Positions 26,232 to 35,349 of a stretch of 64,000 bases of DNA are shown in pieces. The DNA is from Bacteroidales bacterium (GTDB lineage Bacteria > Bacteroidota > Bacteroidia > Bacteroidales > UBA10428), in contig JAFGTR010000042.1 of assembly GCA_016934055.1 (NCBI GenBank), forward strand, positions 34,456 through 98,455. The letters are read 5' to 3'. The first letter of the stretch is position 1; every line of letters starts with the position of its first letter. The notes beneath the pieces were generated by a model. It did not search any database. It worked only from the letters and a program-made list of their open reading frames with translations, and was not told where the DNA came from. The position numbers and the translations under genes were made by a program.

Positions 26232-28198
26232 TTCACACAAACCGATTTAAAATCCTTATAGCCGGGTTTTGTTTCCGGCTTATTTTTTCTTCAGTTACTC
26301 CGGCACAAACCCTTGAAGATCTGCAGCGTGATTTTGCTGAGCTCAGGTTCGGGGCTTTTATTCATTTCAGCATAATGACATTTACAGGTGATCCCTGGGC
26401 CACACCTCACCAGGATATTTCGCAGTTTAATCCTTCGGAACTTGATTGCGGGCAATGGGCTGATGCATTTAAATCAGCCGGCATGAAATTTGGCATTCTC
26501 ACAACAAAGCATCACGACGGGTTCTGCCTTTGGAACAGCGCGTACACAGAAAATGATGTTGCTGAGACACCATGGAAAAACGGACAGGGGGATGTTATCA
26601 AAGAATACACGGACAGTTTCCGTTCCAGGGGCCTTATTCCCATGTTATACTATTCTGTCTGGGATAACACAGCAGGAATAGGGAACGGAACAATAACGGC
26701 AGATCATCTGGCTGTAATAAAAGGTCAGATCACTGAATTGCTGACGCAATACGGTGAGATTGCCGCCATGTTTTTCGACGGGTGGGCATGGAAAACAGGT
26801 CATAAGAGTGTTTCATATGAAGAGATCAGGGCCCTGATAAAATCACTGCAGCCTGGTTGTCTGATCATAGAAAATGAACATCTCGGCCTTTTGTTCAATA
26901 CTGACCTGATCCATTATGAGTCAGGCACAACAGCTCCGGAAGACAACACCAAACCATCAATGGCCAGTCGTTTGATCAATTACAGCGGCGGTAATGACTG
27001 GTTCTGGGCACCGGGTGTTACAACCTCAAGCCTGATGAGTGTTGATGAAATCGTCAATACAAATTTACAGTATCTTGAACCGTTGTGGTGCAATTTTGTA
27101 TTAAACTGCCCTCCGAATAACAAAGGCAAACTCGATGAACATATTGTAAACCGTTTAAAGGAAGTTGGGGAAGTATGGCAGCCTGATTTGTCGCGTCCTC
27201 TTCTTCCTCCCCAGCCTCCACAAATGAATCAGCCATATACCGCAGTGTCAGCCACAGCCACAAGCGGCACCGCAGGCTATGTTATTGACGGCTTTAATGA
27301 CAGATTTTACTATTCGGTATGGGAATCGGATAAGTCTTTGCCTCAATCAGTTACGATAGATCTGGGGTACAACAGGCCGGTTGATATCATTTACTATGTC
27401 CCAAAGTTCAAACCCACGCTCACCCCTGTAAAAGAAGGAAGTATACAATCATACCGTATCTGTGAAAGTGTGGATAATATTACCTATAACATGGTTGCTG
27501 AAGGCAGCTGGGAAGGCAATACAGAAATGAAGGTGGCTGCATTCCCTGTTGTGACAACACGTTATATGAAGCTTGAAGCTCTGTCTGCCGTTAATTCGTT
27601 TGCTGCTGCCACTGAGTTCATGGCCGGATTGAGCTGCCCTCCCTCAGCCATCAGTCCTTACTTTTATATCAATGATGGTGAACAGCAGGAAGGCCTCAAT
27701 GTTATATGCAATACTGATGACAAAGTTATCCTGAGTCCACAATCCCTGAATGACACAGGCTGGGCCTGGAGCGGACCTGATGAATTCACGGCCAATTTAC
27801 GTGAAATCATCCTGCAAAAGATCCGGGCGGATCAGTTTGGACAATATCGGGTCATATATACCAATGCATGCAACAGCAAAAGTTCACTGATCTTTAATGT
27901 ATTATCTGCAGACCGGGTGAACATTAAAAACCAGCATGGCATTTCCCCTGTCATGAAAATTTTTCCGAATCCGCTGGAGGGGCATGTATTTCATATTGAA
28001 CCTTACGATCACTATTATCCGTATGGTAACATTACACTTTGCGATCTTCAGGGCAGGATGTTATCACTGCGTGCAACAGGCAGCAACAGCTTTTTTATTG
28101 AATCAAGCCTGACACCAGGTTTGTATTTTCTGCAGATAAGCAATCATCAGTCTGTGATAACAGAAAAGATCCTCATCGGAAAAGATGATGTCAACTGA
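26228..28198 (+). CDS. Secreted GH29 alpha-L-fucosidase with F5/8-type and T9SS domains
   Basis: A 656-residue secreted glycosidase that removes terminal alpha-L-fucose from glycans. A signal peptide ends near PAQTLEDL. The GH29 barrel starts LRFGAFIHFSIMTFTGDPWA. Family features are KFGILTTKHHDGFCLWNS, and the catalytic Asp lies in MFFDGWAWKTG (about residue 184). About residues 335-470 form a discoidin/F5-8C-like carbohydrate-binding module (YVIDGFNDRFYYSVWESD, SVTIDLGYNRPVDIIYYV). After an Ig-like linker, a T9SS sorting domain closes the protein (MKIFPNPLEGHVFHIEP, LTPGLYFLQI). The ATG overlaps the transporter stop codon by 4 nt (ATGA), so the pair is one unit and the transporter may serve sugar released by this enzyme. 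Confidence 0.9.
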   Translation: MIHTNRFKILIAGFCFRLIFSSVTPAQTLEDLQRDFAELRFGAFIHFSIMTFTGDPWATPHQDISQFNPSELDCGQWADAFKSAGMKFGILTTKHHDGFCLWNSAYTENDVAETPWKNGQGDVIKEYTDSFRSRGLIPMLYYSVWDNTAGIGNGTITADHLAVIKGQITELLTQYGEIAAMFFDGWAWKTGHKSVSYEEIRALIKSLQPGCLIIENEHLGLLFNTDLIHYESGTTAPEDNTKPSMASRLINYSGGNDWFWAPGVTTSSLMSVDEIVNTNLQYLEPLWCNFVLNCPPNNKGKLDEHIVNRLKEVGEVWQPDLSRPLLPPQPPQMNQPYTAVSATATSGTAGYVIDGFNDRFYYSVWESDKSLPQSVTIDLGYNRPVDIIYYVPKFKPTLTPVKEGSIQSYRICESVDNITYNMVAEGSWEGNTEMKVAAFPVVTTRYMKLEALSAVNSFAAATEFMAGLSCPPSAISPYFYINDGEQQEGLNVICNTDDKVILSPQSLNDTGWAWSGPDEFTANLREIILQKIRADQFGQYRVIYTNACNSKSSLIFNVLSADRVNIKNQHGISPVMKIFPNPLEGHVFHIEPYDHYYPYGNITLCDLQGRMLSLRATGSNSFFIESSLTPGLYFLQISNHQSVITEKILIGKDDVN

Positions 28199-28213
28199 CT
28201 ATCAGGTTTATTA

Positions 28214-28235
28214 TGATCATAAAAAAATATGATCA
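28214..28235. terminator. Possible bidirectional terminator hairpin
   Basis: TGATCATA (28214-28221) and TATGATCA (28228-28235) form a perfect 8-bp stem with a 6-A loop, between the convergent fucosidase and glycogen genes. U-tracts are poor on both strands. Confidence 0.35.
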
Positions 28236-28247
28236 CTTTCCCTTATC

Positions 28248-31200
28248 TCAGGCTATCCATCTGACATAGCCAATGTCCTGACGGTGCGCCAACAAATCAT
28301 TCCTGGGATACAGTCTTATGCCATAGGTGAATGTGCCGGGTTGTCCGATTTTTACCTGTGCTGTATAAGTGGCTTTATCAGCATGAAATTCACTGAGGGT
28401 AAACTCATGTGTTGAAATCACCCGTTCGCCGTTCTCAGTAATAACAAGTTCCACGCCCACTTCATTGGCGGGAATCTCATTAAGATCGAGAACCACCCTG
28501 CCTTCGCAAACCTGACTGACATTAAACACCTCAGTGCCTTTATCGAATAAATTAACTTCCAGTATATTTATATTATTCCAGGCTTTTGAAATGCGCTTTT
28601 TCCAGGAAGATACTGTCTTGGCCATTTCAAAATCGTTTTTAATCATCAGCTGATGTCTTTCATAAAGCTTCTGATAATAGCGCCGTTTATAATCATTGAT
28701 CATCCGGGTTGTCGTAAAATGGGGCGCTATTTTGGCAATTGAATTTTTAATGATTTTAAGCCATTCACCCGGAATACCTTTTTCGTCCCTTTCGTAAAAT
28801 GCAGGGATCACTTCCTGTTCCAGCATGGTGTATATTATTTCAGCATCCAGGTCATCCTGCAGGTTTGGATCATCATAGGCAGTCTCGTTTGTAAGAGCCC
28901 AGCCGCCATCAGGATGATAGCCTTCCACCCACCAGCCGTCAAGTACGCTGAAATGCAAGGTGGCATTCATAACCGCTTTTTCTCCGCTTGTTCCTGAGGC
29001 CTCCATTGATCTGGCTGGTGTATTGAGCCATATGTCTGCCCCCTGAACCATAGTTTTGGCCAGATTCATATCATAATTCTGCAGGAAAAGAATTTTACCA
29101 AGGAAATCAGGGTGTTTCGACAAGTCAAATATTATTTTTATCAGATCCTGTCCGGCTTTATCATTAGGATGGGCTTTACCGGCAAAAATTATCTGGACAG
29201 GCTTACCGGGGAGATTCAGTATCCTGGCGAGCCGTTCGGGATTACGAAACAGCAAATGAGCCCTTTTATATGTTGCAAACCGACGGGCAAAACAAATGGT
29301 CAGGGAATCCTCCGACAAGGTATTGTTAATGGCGATGATCTGTTTTGGATCTTCGTGCCGTTTAATCCAGTTTTCCTTGAACCGTTCACGTATTGTGTTT
29401 ATCAGCTTTTTTCTCAGGTCCTGTTTTATTTTCCAGAGATTTTCATCAGGCACATTTGAAATACCTGACCATCTGTCAAAATCTGTAATGTTCTGCTCCA
29501 GATCCTTGCCAAAAAAGTCTGCATACAGCTTTTTTAAGGTCGGTGCCGTCCATGTTGCATAATGAATCCCGTTTGTCACATAGCCTATATGGAGTTCTTC
29601 AGGAAGATAGCCGGGCCATAGTTTTACAAACATCTCCTGGGTAACCGTACCATGCAACATGCTTACACCGTTAACTTCCTGGGCAAGATGTGCAGCCAGA
29701 TAGCTCATGTTGAATTTTTCATTCCAGCTGTTCGGTGTAGTCCGACCTATGGCCATAAGTTCATTCCAGGTTAGCTTCAATCGTTCAGGATAATGCCCGA
29801 TATAACGCCGAAGCAGGTTTTCGTCAAAAGCATCATGTCCGGCAGGAACAGGGGTATGGGTTGTGAAAAGTGTTGATGATCTCACTATTTCACGGGCTTC
29901 TGCAAAAGTGAGTTTATAATTCTGTATATAAATCCGCATACGCTCAAGCCCTATGAATGCACTGTGTCCTTCGTTGCTGTGATAAAGGTCTGGCTTTATT
30001 TTTAAGGCCTCCAGTACCCGCATACCGCCTATACCAAGCAACAATTCCTGCTTAAGGCGGTTTTCATTATTTCCTCCGTACAGATGATGTGTTACACTTC
30101 GGTCTTCTTCAATATTGGCTTCAAAATCAGTATCCAGAAGATAAAGTTTTATACGGCCAACGCTGACCTCCCATATCCTGGCCTGCATTGGCCTTCCGGG
30201 AAGTACGATAACAATGGTCTTAAAATGACCATTCTCATCTTTGACAGGATGTACGGGCAATTTTGAAAAATGCTGAAAGTCATAACCTGCCTGCTGTTCA
30301 CCCCGTGTTGTTATCTGCTGTGAAAAATAGCCATAGCGGTATAGGAGACCAACAGCCACTATATTGACCTTTTGGTCACTGGCTTCCTTGAGATAATCAC
30401 CCGCCAGAATGCCAAGTCCGCCGGAATAAATCTTCAGTGAATTATGAAGTCCGTATTCCATGCTGAAATAAGCGATACATGGTTTACTGCCTTCTACACC
30501 ATCTTTTATATAGGTCTTAAACCTTTTGTAGATACGTTGCAGCCTATCCACAAATTTCTTATCATTGCTCAGCATATCCAGCTTTTCATAACTCACCTGT
30601 TCAAACAGTATAGCAGGATTCTGGTCACATTTATTCCAGATCTCCGGATCAATGCTGCCCAGCAATTCCTGTGCCTCATCATCCCAGGTCCACCAGAGGT
30701 TCTGTACAATTTCACTCAGGGGGGAAAGGGCTCCCGGCAAAGTTGATTTCACGATGATTCTTTTCCAAACAGGCGTATTCATCGTTGGTGAAATGTACTC
30801 GTGAACCAGTTCACTGGGCCTCTCTTCAATGGGCACAAACTTATCCTTGCGTTTATCAACCTGCTGAAGCACAACAGTGTAGGCCTGCTTATAATAGTCG
30901 ATTAGCGTTTTCCAAAGGACTGTCCGAGAGAGAGTGTAAGCATTTTCACGGATCTTTTTCATTTCATCAGCACTCAATACATATTTTGAATGAACAGATG
31001 ACACAATATCAGCGATGACCTCAAGGTCATTATCATCATTTCGGTTTATCACATCGATGCATTTTTCGGGTGAAAAGCATTCTTTCATAATCCATAATCC
31101 GAAACCTGCAAGGGATGTCGTAACCGTCGGCACAGAAAAAGCCAGGCTTTCAAGGGGTGTATAACCCCAGGGTTCGTAATATGAAGCAAAAACAGTAAGG

Positions 31201-32483
31201 TCAAGACCAATCAGCAGATCGTAATAAGGCATGTTAAAAATGCCATCATTCCCGTTCAGGTAAGAAGGAACAAACAATACCTTCACTTTTTCTTCCGGTG
31301 TGTTACCCAGACCGGCTTTTTTAATCCTGTTCAGAATAGGATCCCATTCAGCGTCATGGAGATAATGTGTCAGGTAAAGAGAATCAGCAATTAATGCATT
31401 TTCAGCTAAATGGCCTTGCAGTATATCCTTACGCGGACCGTAATGATTGGCAGGAATAAGGATGTAGGCAAGGATGGGCCGCTCAAGTTTATCTGATTTA
31501 TTGAGCAAACCCAATGCATCGATGAACAGGTCAATACCCTTGTTCTTGAATTCATAGCGACCACTGGTTGCTACCAGGAAAGGCTTTTCACCAAAACTCT
31601 GATTTAACACCAACTCGGCTGTTTCAATCAATTTGGCACGGGCTTCTTCGCGTTTCTGTCCGAATTTTTCTCCGGCAGGCACAAAAGTATCCTCAAAACC
31701 ATTCGGGGTGATAATATCAACCGGTTTTTGTAAAAACTGCCTGCATTCCTTTGCGGTTATCTCGCTAACAGTTGTAAATGCATCAGATTGTCGCGCAGAA
31801 AACTTTTCCAATGACTGCTTGGAAACGATATTAAACTCTTTCGCTATTTCATCAGCGTTATATGTGTTGAGATTTTTATACAAAGGCCTGTTGTTACCAG
31901 CCAGGCTTCGTCCGATTACAGTGGCATGTGTGGTAAACAACGTGCCAACCTGGGGCAGGCTTTTCTTGAGGTACAGCAATCCCGCACCGGTCATCCATTC
32001 ATGAAACTGCGCTATGATATGATCATTTGTCGTCAGGTTAAACTTTATAAAACTTTCGATTACTTTACCGGCCATATAGCCGAAAAGTGCCGGCTCAACG
32101 TAATCCCACTGTCCTGATAAAGAATCCAGCTTATACTGATCCCATAACTCAAAAAATATCTTGTCCTTGTTTTGAAAACTGTTGGAGAAATTGAGAATGA
32201 TAGCGATGGGATATCCGTTGATATTCCAGCGGCCAACTTTTATCATGAGACCTTCTGATTCAGCCTGTTTCTTCCATGATGAAAACATCTGCTGATCTTC
32301 AACAAATTCAGGATTACCTGATTCGTCTTTTATCACATCAGGGCCTATGACGATATAATTGCTCTTTAACTCATTGACAAGGGATAAGGCTTTAGTGGCA
32401 ATAACTGTATGTATACCTCCGACTTTATTGCAGACTTCCCAACTGACTTCAAACAAATAATCAGGCAAAATAGTATTCTTCAT
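28248..32483 (-). CDS. Fused GT3-type glycogen synthase and GT35 alpha-glucan phosphorylase
   Basis: A 1411-residue bifunctional protein. About residues 1-560 are a eukaryote-like GT3 glycogen synthase (EVSWEVCNKVGGIHTVIATK, and the catalytic EX7E motif in YYEPWGYTPLESLAF). About 570-690 match the DUF3417 linker found in front of bacterial alpha-glucan phosphorylases (LPGALSPLSEIVQNLWWTWD). About 700-1290 are the GT35 phosphorylase. IAYFSMEYGLHNSLKIYSGG marks its start, and the pyridoxal phosphate Lys lies in EASGTSGEKAVMN. The C-terminal 115 residues form a beta domain. One arm extends alpha-1,4-glucan from a nucleotide sugar and the other releases glucose-1-phosphate, so opposite activities share one chain. 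It is the last gene of the glycogen operon. Confidence 0.9.
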   Translation of the reverse strand: MKNTILPDYLFEVSWEVCNKVGGIHTVIATKALSLVNELKSNYIVIGPDVIKDESGNPEFVEDQQMFSSWKKQAESEGLMIKVGRWNINGYPIAIILNFSNSFQNKDKIFFELWDQYKLDSLSGQWDYVEPALFGYMAGKVIESFIKFNLTTNDHIIAQFHEWMTGAGLLYLKKSLPQVGTLFTTHATVIGRSLAGNNRPLYKNLNTYNADEIAKEFNIVSKQSLEKFSARQSDAFTTVSEITAKECRQFLQKPVDIITPNGFEDTFVPAGEKFGQKREEARAKLIETAELVLNQSFGEKPFLVATSGRYEFKNKGIDLFIDALGLLNKSDKLERPILAYILIPANHYGPRKDILQGHLAENALIADSLYLTHYLHDAEWDPILNRIKKAGLGNTPEEKVKVLFVPSYLNGNDGIFNMPYYDLLIGLDLTVFASYYEPWGYTPLESLAFSVPTVTTSLAGFGLWIMKECFSPEKCIDVINRNDDNDLEVIADIVSSVHSKYVLSADEMKKIRENAYTLSRTVLWKTLIDYYKQAYTVVLQQVDKRKDKFVPIEERPSELVHEYISPTMNTPVWKRIIVKSTLPGALSPLSEIVQNLWWTWDDEAQELLGSIDPEIWNKCDQNPAILFEQVSYEKLDMLSNDKKFVDRLQRIYKRFKTYIKDGVEGSKPCIAYFSMEYGLHNSLKIYSGGLGILAGDYLKEASDQKVNIVAVGLLYRYGYFSQQITTRGEQQAGYDFQHFSKLPVHPVKDENGHFKTIVIVLPGRPMQARIWEVSVGRIKLYLLDTDFEANIEEDRSVTHHLYGGNNENRLKQELLLGIGGMRVLEALKIKPDLYHSNEGHSAFIGLERMRIYIQNYKLTFAEAREIVRSSTLFTTHTPVPAGHDAFDENLLRRYIGHYPERLKLTWNELMAIGRTTPNSWNEKFNMSYLAAHLAQEVNGVSMLHGTVTQEMFVKLWPGYLPEELHIGYVTNGIHYATWTAPTLKKLYADFFGKDLEQNITDFDRWSGISNVPDENLWKIKQDLRKKLINTIRERFKENWIKRHEDPKQIIAINNTLSEDSLTICFARRFATYKRAHLLFRNPERLARILNLPGKPVQIIFAGKAHPNDKAGQDLIKIIFDLSKHPDFLGKILFLQNYDMNLAKTMVQGADIWLNTPARSMEASGTSGEKAVMNATLHFSVLDGWWVEGYHPDGGWALTNETAYDDPNLQDDLDAEIIYTMLEQEVIPAFYERDEKGIPGEWLKIIKNSIAKIAPHFTTTRMINDYKRRYYQKLYERHQLMIKNDFEMAKTVSSWKKRISKAWNNINILEVNLFDKGTEVFNVSQVCEGRVVLDLNEIPANEVGVELVITENGERVISTHEFTLSEFHADKATYTAQVKIGQPGTFTYGIRLYPRNDLLAHRQDIGYVRWIA

Positions 32484-32578
32484 GTTAAATGCTGTTAGTT
32501 CATTAATGATGTATGGAATCCCTTTTTATGCAAAAAAAGGGAAAACTAAATGAATGGAAAACGATTTTACTGTTTCTT

Positions 32579-34018
32579 TCAGACAGTGGTTGATTTTTTT
32601 GCTGTTTTACCCGTTACTTTTTTTGCACGGCTTGTTTTATTCTTTAAGGATTTCTTCCGGACGGCTGTTTTACTTGTTTTTTTTAAAGCATCTTTTGACT
32701 CTTTAACTGCACTAATTTTAGTCTTGCTCGACCTGAATCTTTTAAGTTCATTTTCATACTTCCGGATCAGCAGTTCTTTATCCTCAATGATCCTGGTAAG
32801 GTTGACAATTTCCTGGTCGGCATTGCTTTCAGGCACCTGAGCATTTAATCTGATGGAAAAATCACTCAGAATGTTCATATAGTTGATATAAGCATCATAA
32901 GGTGATTCATAAGGGTTAAAGTAAGCATGGATTTCACCATCGGAGAAAAACTTTGTTGACATATAATAAAGGTGATCGCTTGATTGCAGATATTTCCAGT
33001 CTTTTCTGATTCGCGGATCAGTACACCGGTTCACCTTATCGGTAAGAGCAAACAAACGGTTAAAAGCATCACGCTGAAGATCATTCCCAAGCCAGGCTGT
33101 CAGGTCTCTTTCCTCATCAGCCCATGATATCGGGTAAGGTACGCTGATGGAAGAAATCGGTTGGAGGTTCTGCACAATTTCACTTGGTGTGCCAAAAGTA
33201 AACTTTGAGTTGCGAAATACAGCACCCGGGAGTGCTTTCAGAAAATCGAATATTCCCGATTCAAGCCACTGATGCTCACCAAAAGTCTCATAGTCGATGA
33301 AAATATTGGCTGTTTCCTCTTTTTTATCCATTTTGTTAAGCCAGCTGACAAATTTTTCAGCCGTCAGTGGAAATTCTGACCATGCCTGGTTCGAAAAGCG
33401 AAAAGCAATATCATCACTGAGCCTGAAGTTACGCAAAAGGACTTTCAGTCGAGGATTGATGGCATTACAATACAAGTAATTCGGGCTTTTCCATCCTAAT
33501 ACATGCTTAGCTCCTTCCGTCAGGACAGCCGAAAAACCCATCTCGGCGACATCAGCACCTATGGAATCGGAATATACAAGTTCTGTATTTCGGAAAACAG
33601 CAGGTTCATAGTCAAAATACAGTTTTATTTTCTGCCGCTGCTCTTCCACCTGCCTTTTAAACTCTTCTTTATCTTTCAGGGCAACAAGTGAATGAGAATA
33701 GGTTTCTGCCAGAAACTCGACGCAACCGGTTTTTGCCAGCTTCTGAAAACTCTCAAGGACATCAGGTGCATAAAGCTCAAACTGATCAAGTGCAATACCT
33801 GATATGGAAAAGGCTATTTTAAACTGGCATCCGTACTCTTTAATGATCTGCCGTAACACTTTGTTTGCAATCAGATAACTGCGATCGGCCACCTTTCTCA
33901 TAATAGACTCATTCATATAATCGTCATAATAATAGTGGTCGTTCCCGATGTTGAAGAATCTGTAACGTTTAAGCCTGAACGGCTGATGGATCTGGAAGTA
34001 CAAACAAATAGTCCTCAT
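32579..34018 (-). CDS. GH57 alpha-amylase-type glycosidase with Lys-rich tail
   Basis: A 479-residue cytoplasmic GH57 enzyme acting on alpha-glucan. Conserved regions are CLYFQIHQPFRL at the start, FSISGIALDQFELYAP, FRNTELVYSD (catalytic Glu) and IFIDYETFGEHQWLESGIF (acid Asp). It has no signal peptide. Residues about 395-425 form a coiled coil (IIEDKELLIRKYENELKRFR). They are followed by some 50 residues almost only of Lys, Ser, Thr, Ala and Arg (KTSKTAVRKKSLKNKTSRAK), a histone H1-like tail unusual for a glycosidase. It lies 24 nt after the GT4 gene and 95 nt before the synthase-phosphorylase fusion. The role is probably trimming or branching of glycogen. Confidence 0.88.
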   Translation of the reverse strand: MRTICLYFQIHQPFRLKRYRFFNIGNDHYYYDDYMNESIMRKVADRSYLIANKVLRQIIKEYGCQFKIAFSISGIALDQFELYAPDVLESFQKLAKTGCVEFLAETYSHSLVALKDKEEFKRQVEEQRQKIKLYFDYEPAVFRNTELVYSDSIGADVAEMGFSAVLTEGAKHVLGWKSPNYLYCNAINPRLKVLLRNFRLSDDIAFRFSNQAWSEFPLTAEKFVSWLNKMDKKEETANIFIDYETFGEHQWLESGIFDFLKALPGAVFRNSKFTFGTPSEIVQNLQPISSISVPYPISWADEERDLTAWLGNDLQRDAFNRLFALTDKVNRCTDPRIRKDWKYLQSSDHLYYMSTKFFSDGEIHAYFNPYESPYDAYINYMNILSDFSIRLNAQVPESNADQEIVNLTRIIEDKELLIRKYENELKRFRSSKTKISAVKESKDALKKTSKTAVRKKSLKNKTSRAKKVTGKTAKKSTTV

Positions 34019-34041
34019 GCTGAATAATATTGATTTTTTTA

Positions 34042-35325
34042 TTATATCAATGACTCATATATTTCTTTCACTTTGGCGGCTGCATTTTCCCATTTCAGAT
34101 TGTCAACTTCATCCTTCACATTTCTGCGCAGCACCTTAGATAATCCATTATATCGCAGAATGCCATAAATGGCATCCGCCATGGCATGAATATCCCAGAA
34201 GTCTACTTTTATAGCATGCTCAAGAACTTCTGAGACGCCTGACTGTCGGGATATAATCACAGGAACATTCGACTGCATTGCTTCAAGAGGCGATATCCCG
34301 AATGGCTCGGAAACAGAGGGCATGACATAGACATCGCTGAGTGAATACATCTGAAACACATCTTCGCCCTTGAGGAATCCGGTAAAATGAAATTTATCGC
34401 CCATACGCAAAGCTGATACCCGGTGAATAATATGTTTCAGCATATCACCACTGCCGGCCATTACAAATCTTACATCCTGCATTTTCTGCAACACCATATG
34501 GGCAGCCTCGATGAAGTATTCAGGACCCTTCTGCAGGGTGACACGTCCAAGAAATGTGACTATTTTGTCATTAATGCTTTTTTCGCGCTTTATCATTTCA
34601 CGGTTTTCAAGGGGTTCTACAGCATTGTGGACGGTTATCACCTTGGCCGGATCAATACCATACTTTTCAATAATTATATTCCTTGTAAGATTGCTTACGG
34701 CTATTACCCTATCGGCATATTCCATACCGTTTTTCTCAATTTCATATACGCCGGGGTTGACACTACCGCCACTCCGGTCAAAATCGGTTGCATGCACGTG
34801 AACTATCAATGGCTTACCCGAAACAAGTTTTGCAGCAATTCCGGCAGGATATGTCAGCCAGTCATGGGCATGAATAACGTCAAAATCATAAGTAACGCCC
34901 AAAACGGAAGCAACGGCAGCATAATTGGTTATTTCCTGAAAAAGGTTATGGCTATATCCTCCCGAAAAAGCAAGCTTACCTGAAAATGTAGTGTTGACAA
35001 GATAACGCTTACCTTTTTCATTTTTTGACATGAGCATTTCATATTCCTCGGGTGATGTATAAGGAATTACAGAAGAACCAACTTCAATAAAATGGATACG
35101 CCGGAAAAATCCTTTGTAATCAACAAAACGACGGCTAATTTCTATTTCTCCCGCATCAATCAGTGAGAGCCGGCTTTGATCTTCATCACCGTAAGCTTTG
35201 GGAACAACGAACAGGATATCCACACCTCCAACCTGGTTTAATCCTTTAGTCAGCCCATAACAGGCTGTTCCGAGTCCCCCGGAGATATGAGGCGGAAATT
35301 CCCAACCAAACATAAGAACACGCAT
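34042..35325 (-). CDS. GT4/GT5-like glycosyltransferase of the glycogen operon
   Basis: A 427-residue GT-B fold transferase. The N-terminus MRVLMFGWEFPPHISGGLGT is the glycogen/starch synthase-type nucleotide-sugar domain opening. The C-terminal half has the GT4 signature VTFLGRVTLQKGPEYFIEAA and the EX7E motif EPFGISPLEAMQSNVPVI. In Bacteroidota glycogen clusters this type sits with a GH57 enzyme and debranching enzyme and probably makes alpha-glucan or a primer from a nucleotide sugar. The donor (ADP- or UDP-glucose) cannot be read from the sequence. It lies 24 nt from both neighbours, so it is surely in the operon. Confidence 0.87.
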   Translation of the reverse strand: MRVLMFGWEFPPHISGGLGTACYGLTKGLNQVGGVDILFVVPKAYGDEDQSRLSLIDAGEIEISRRFVDYKGFFRRIHFIEVGSSVIPYTSPEEYEMLMSKNEKGKRYLVNTTFSGKLAFSGGYSHNLFQEITNYAAVASVLGVTYDFDVIHAHDWLTYPAGIAAKLVSGKPLIVHVHATDFDRSGGSVNPGVYEIEKNGMEYADRVIAVSNLTRNIIIEKYGIDPAKVITVHNAVEPLENREMIKREKSINDKIVTFLGRVTLQKGPEYFIEAAHMVLQKMQDVRFVMAGSGDMLKHIIHRVSALRMGDKFHFTGFLKGEDVFQMYSLSDVYVMPSVSEPFGISPLEAMQSNVPVIISRQSGVSEVLEHAIKVDFWDIHAMADAIYGILRYNGLSKVLRRNVKDEVDNLKWENAAAKVKEIYESLI

Positions 35326-35349
35326 ACAGTTCTGTTGCTTTAAATTACG

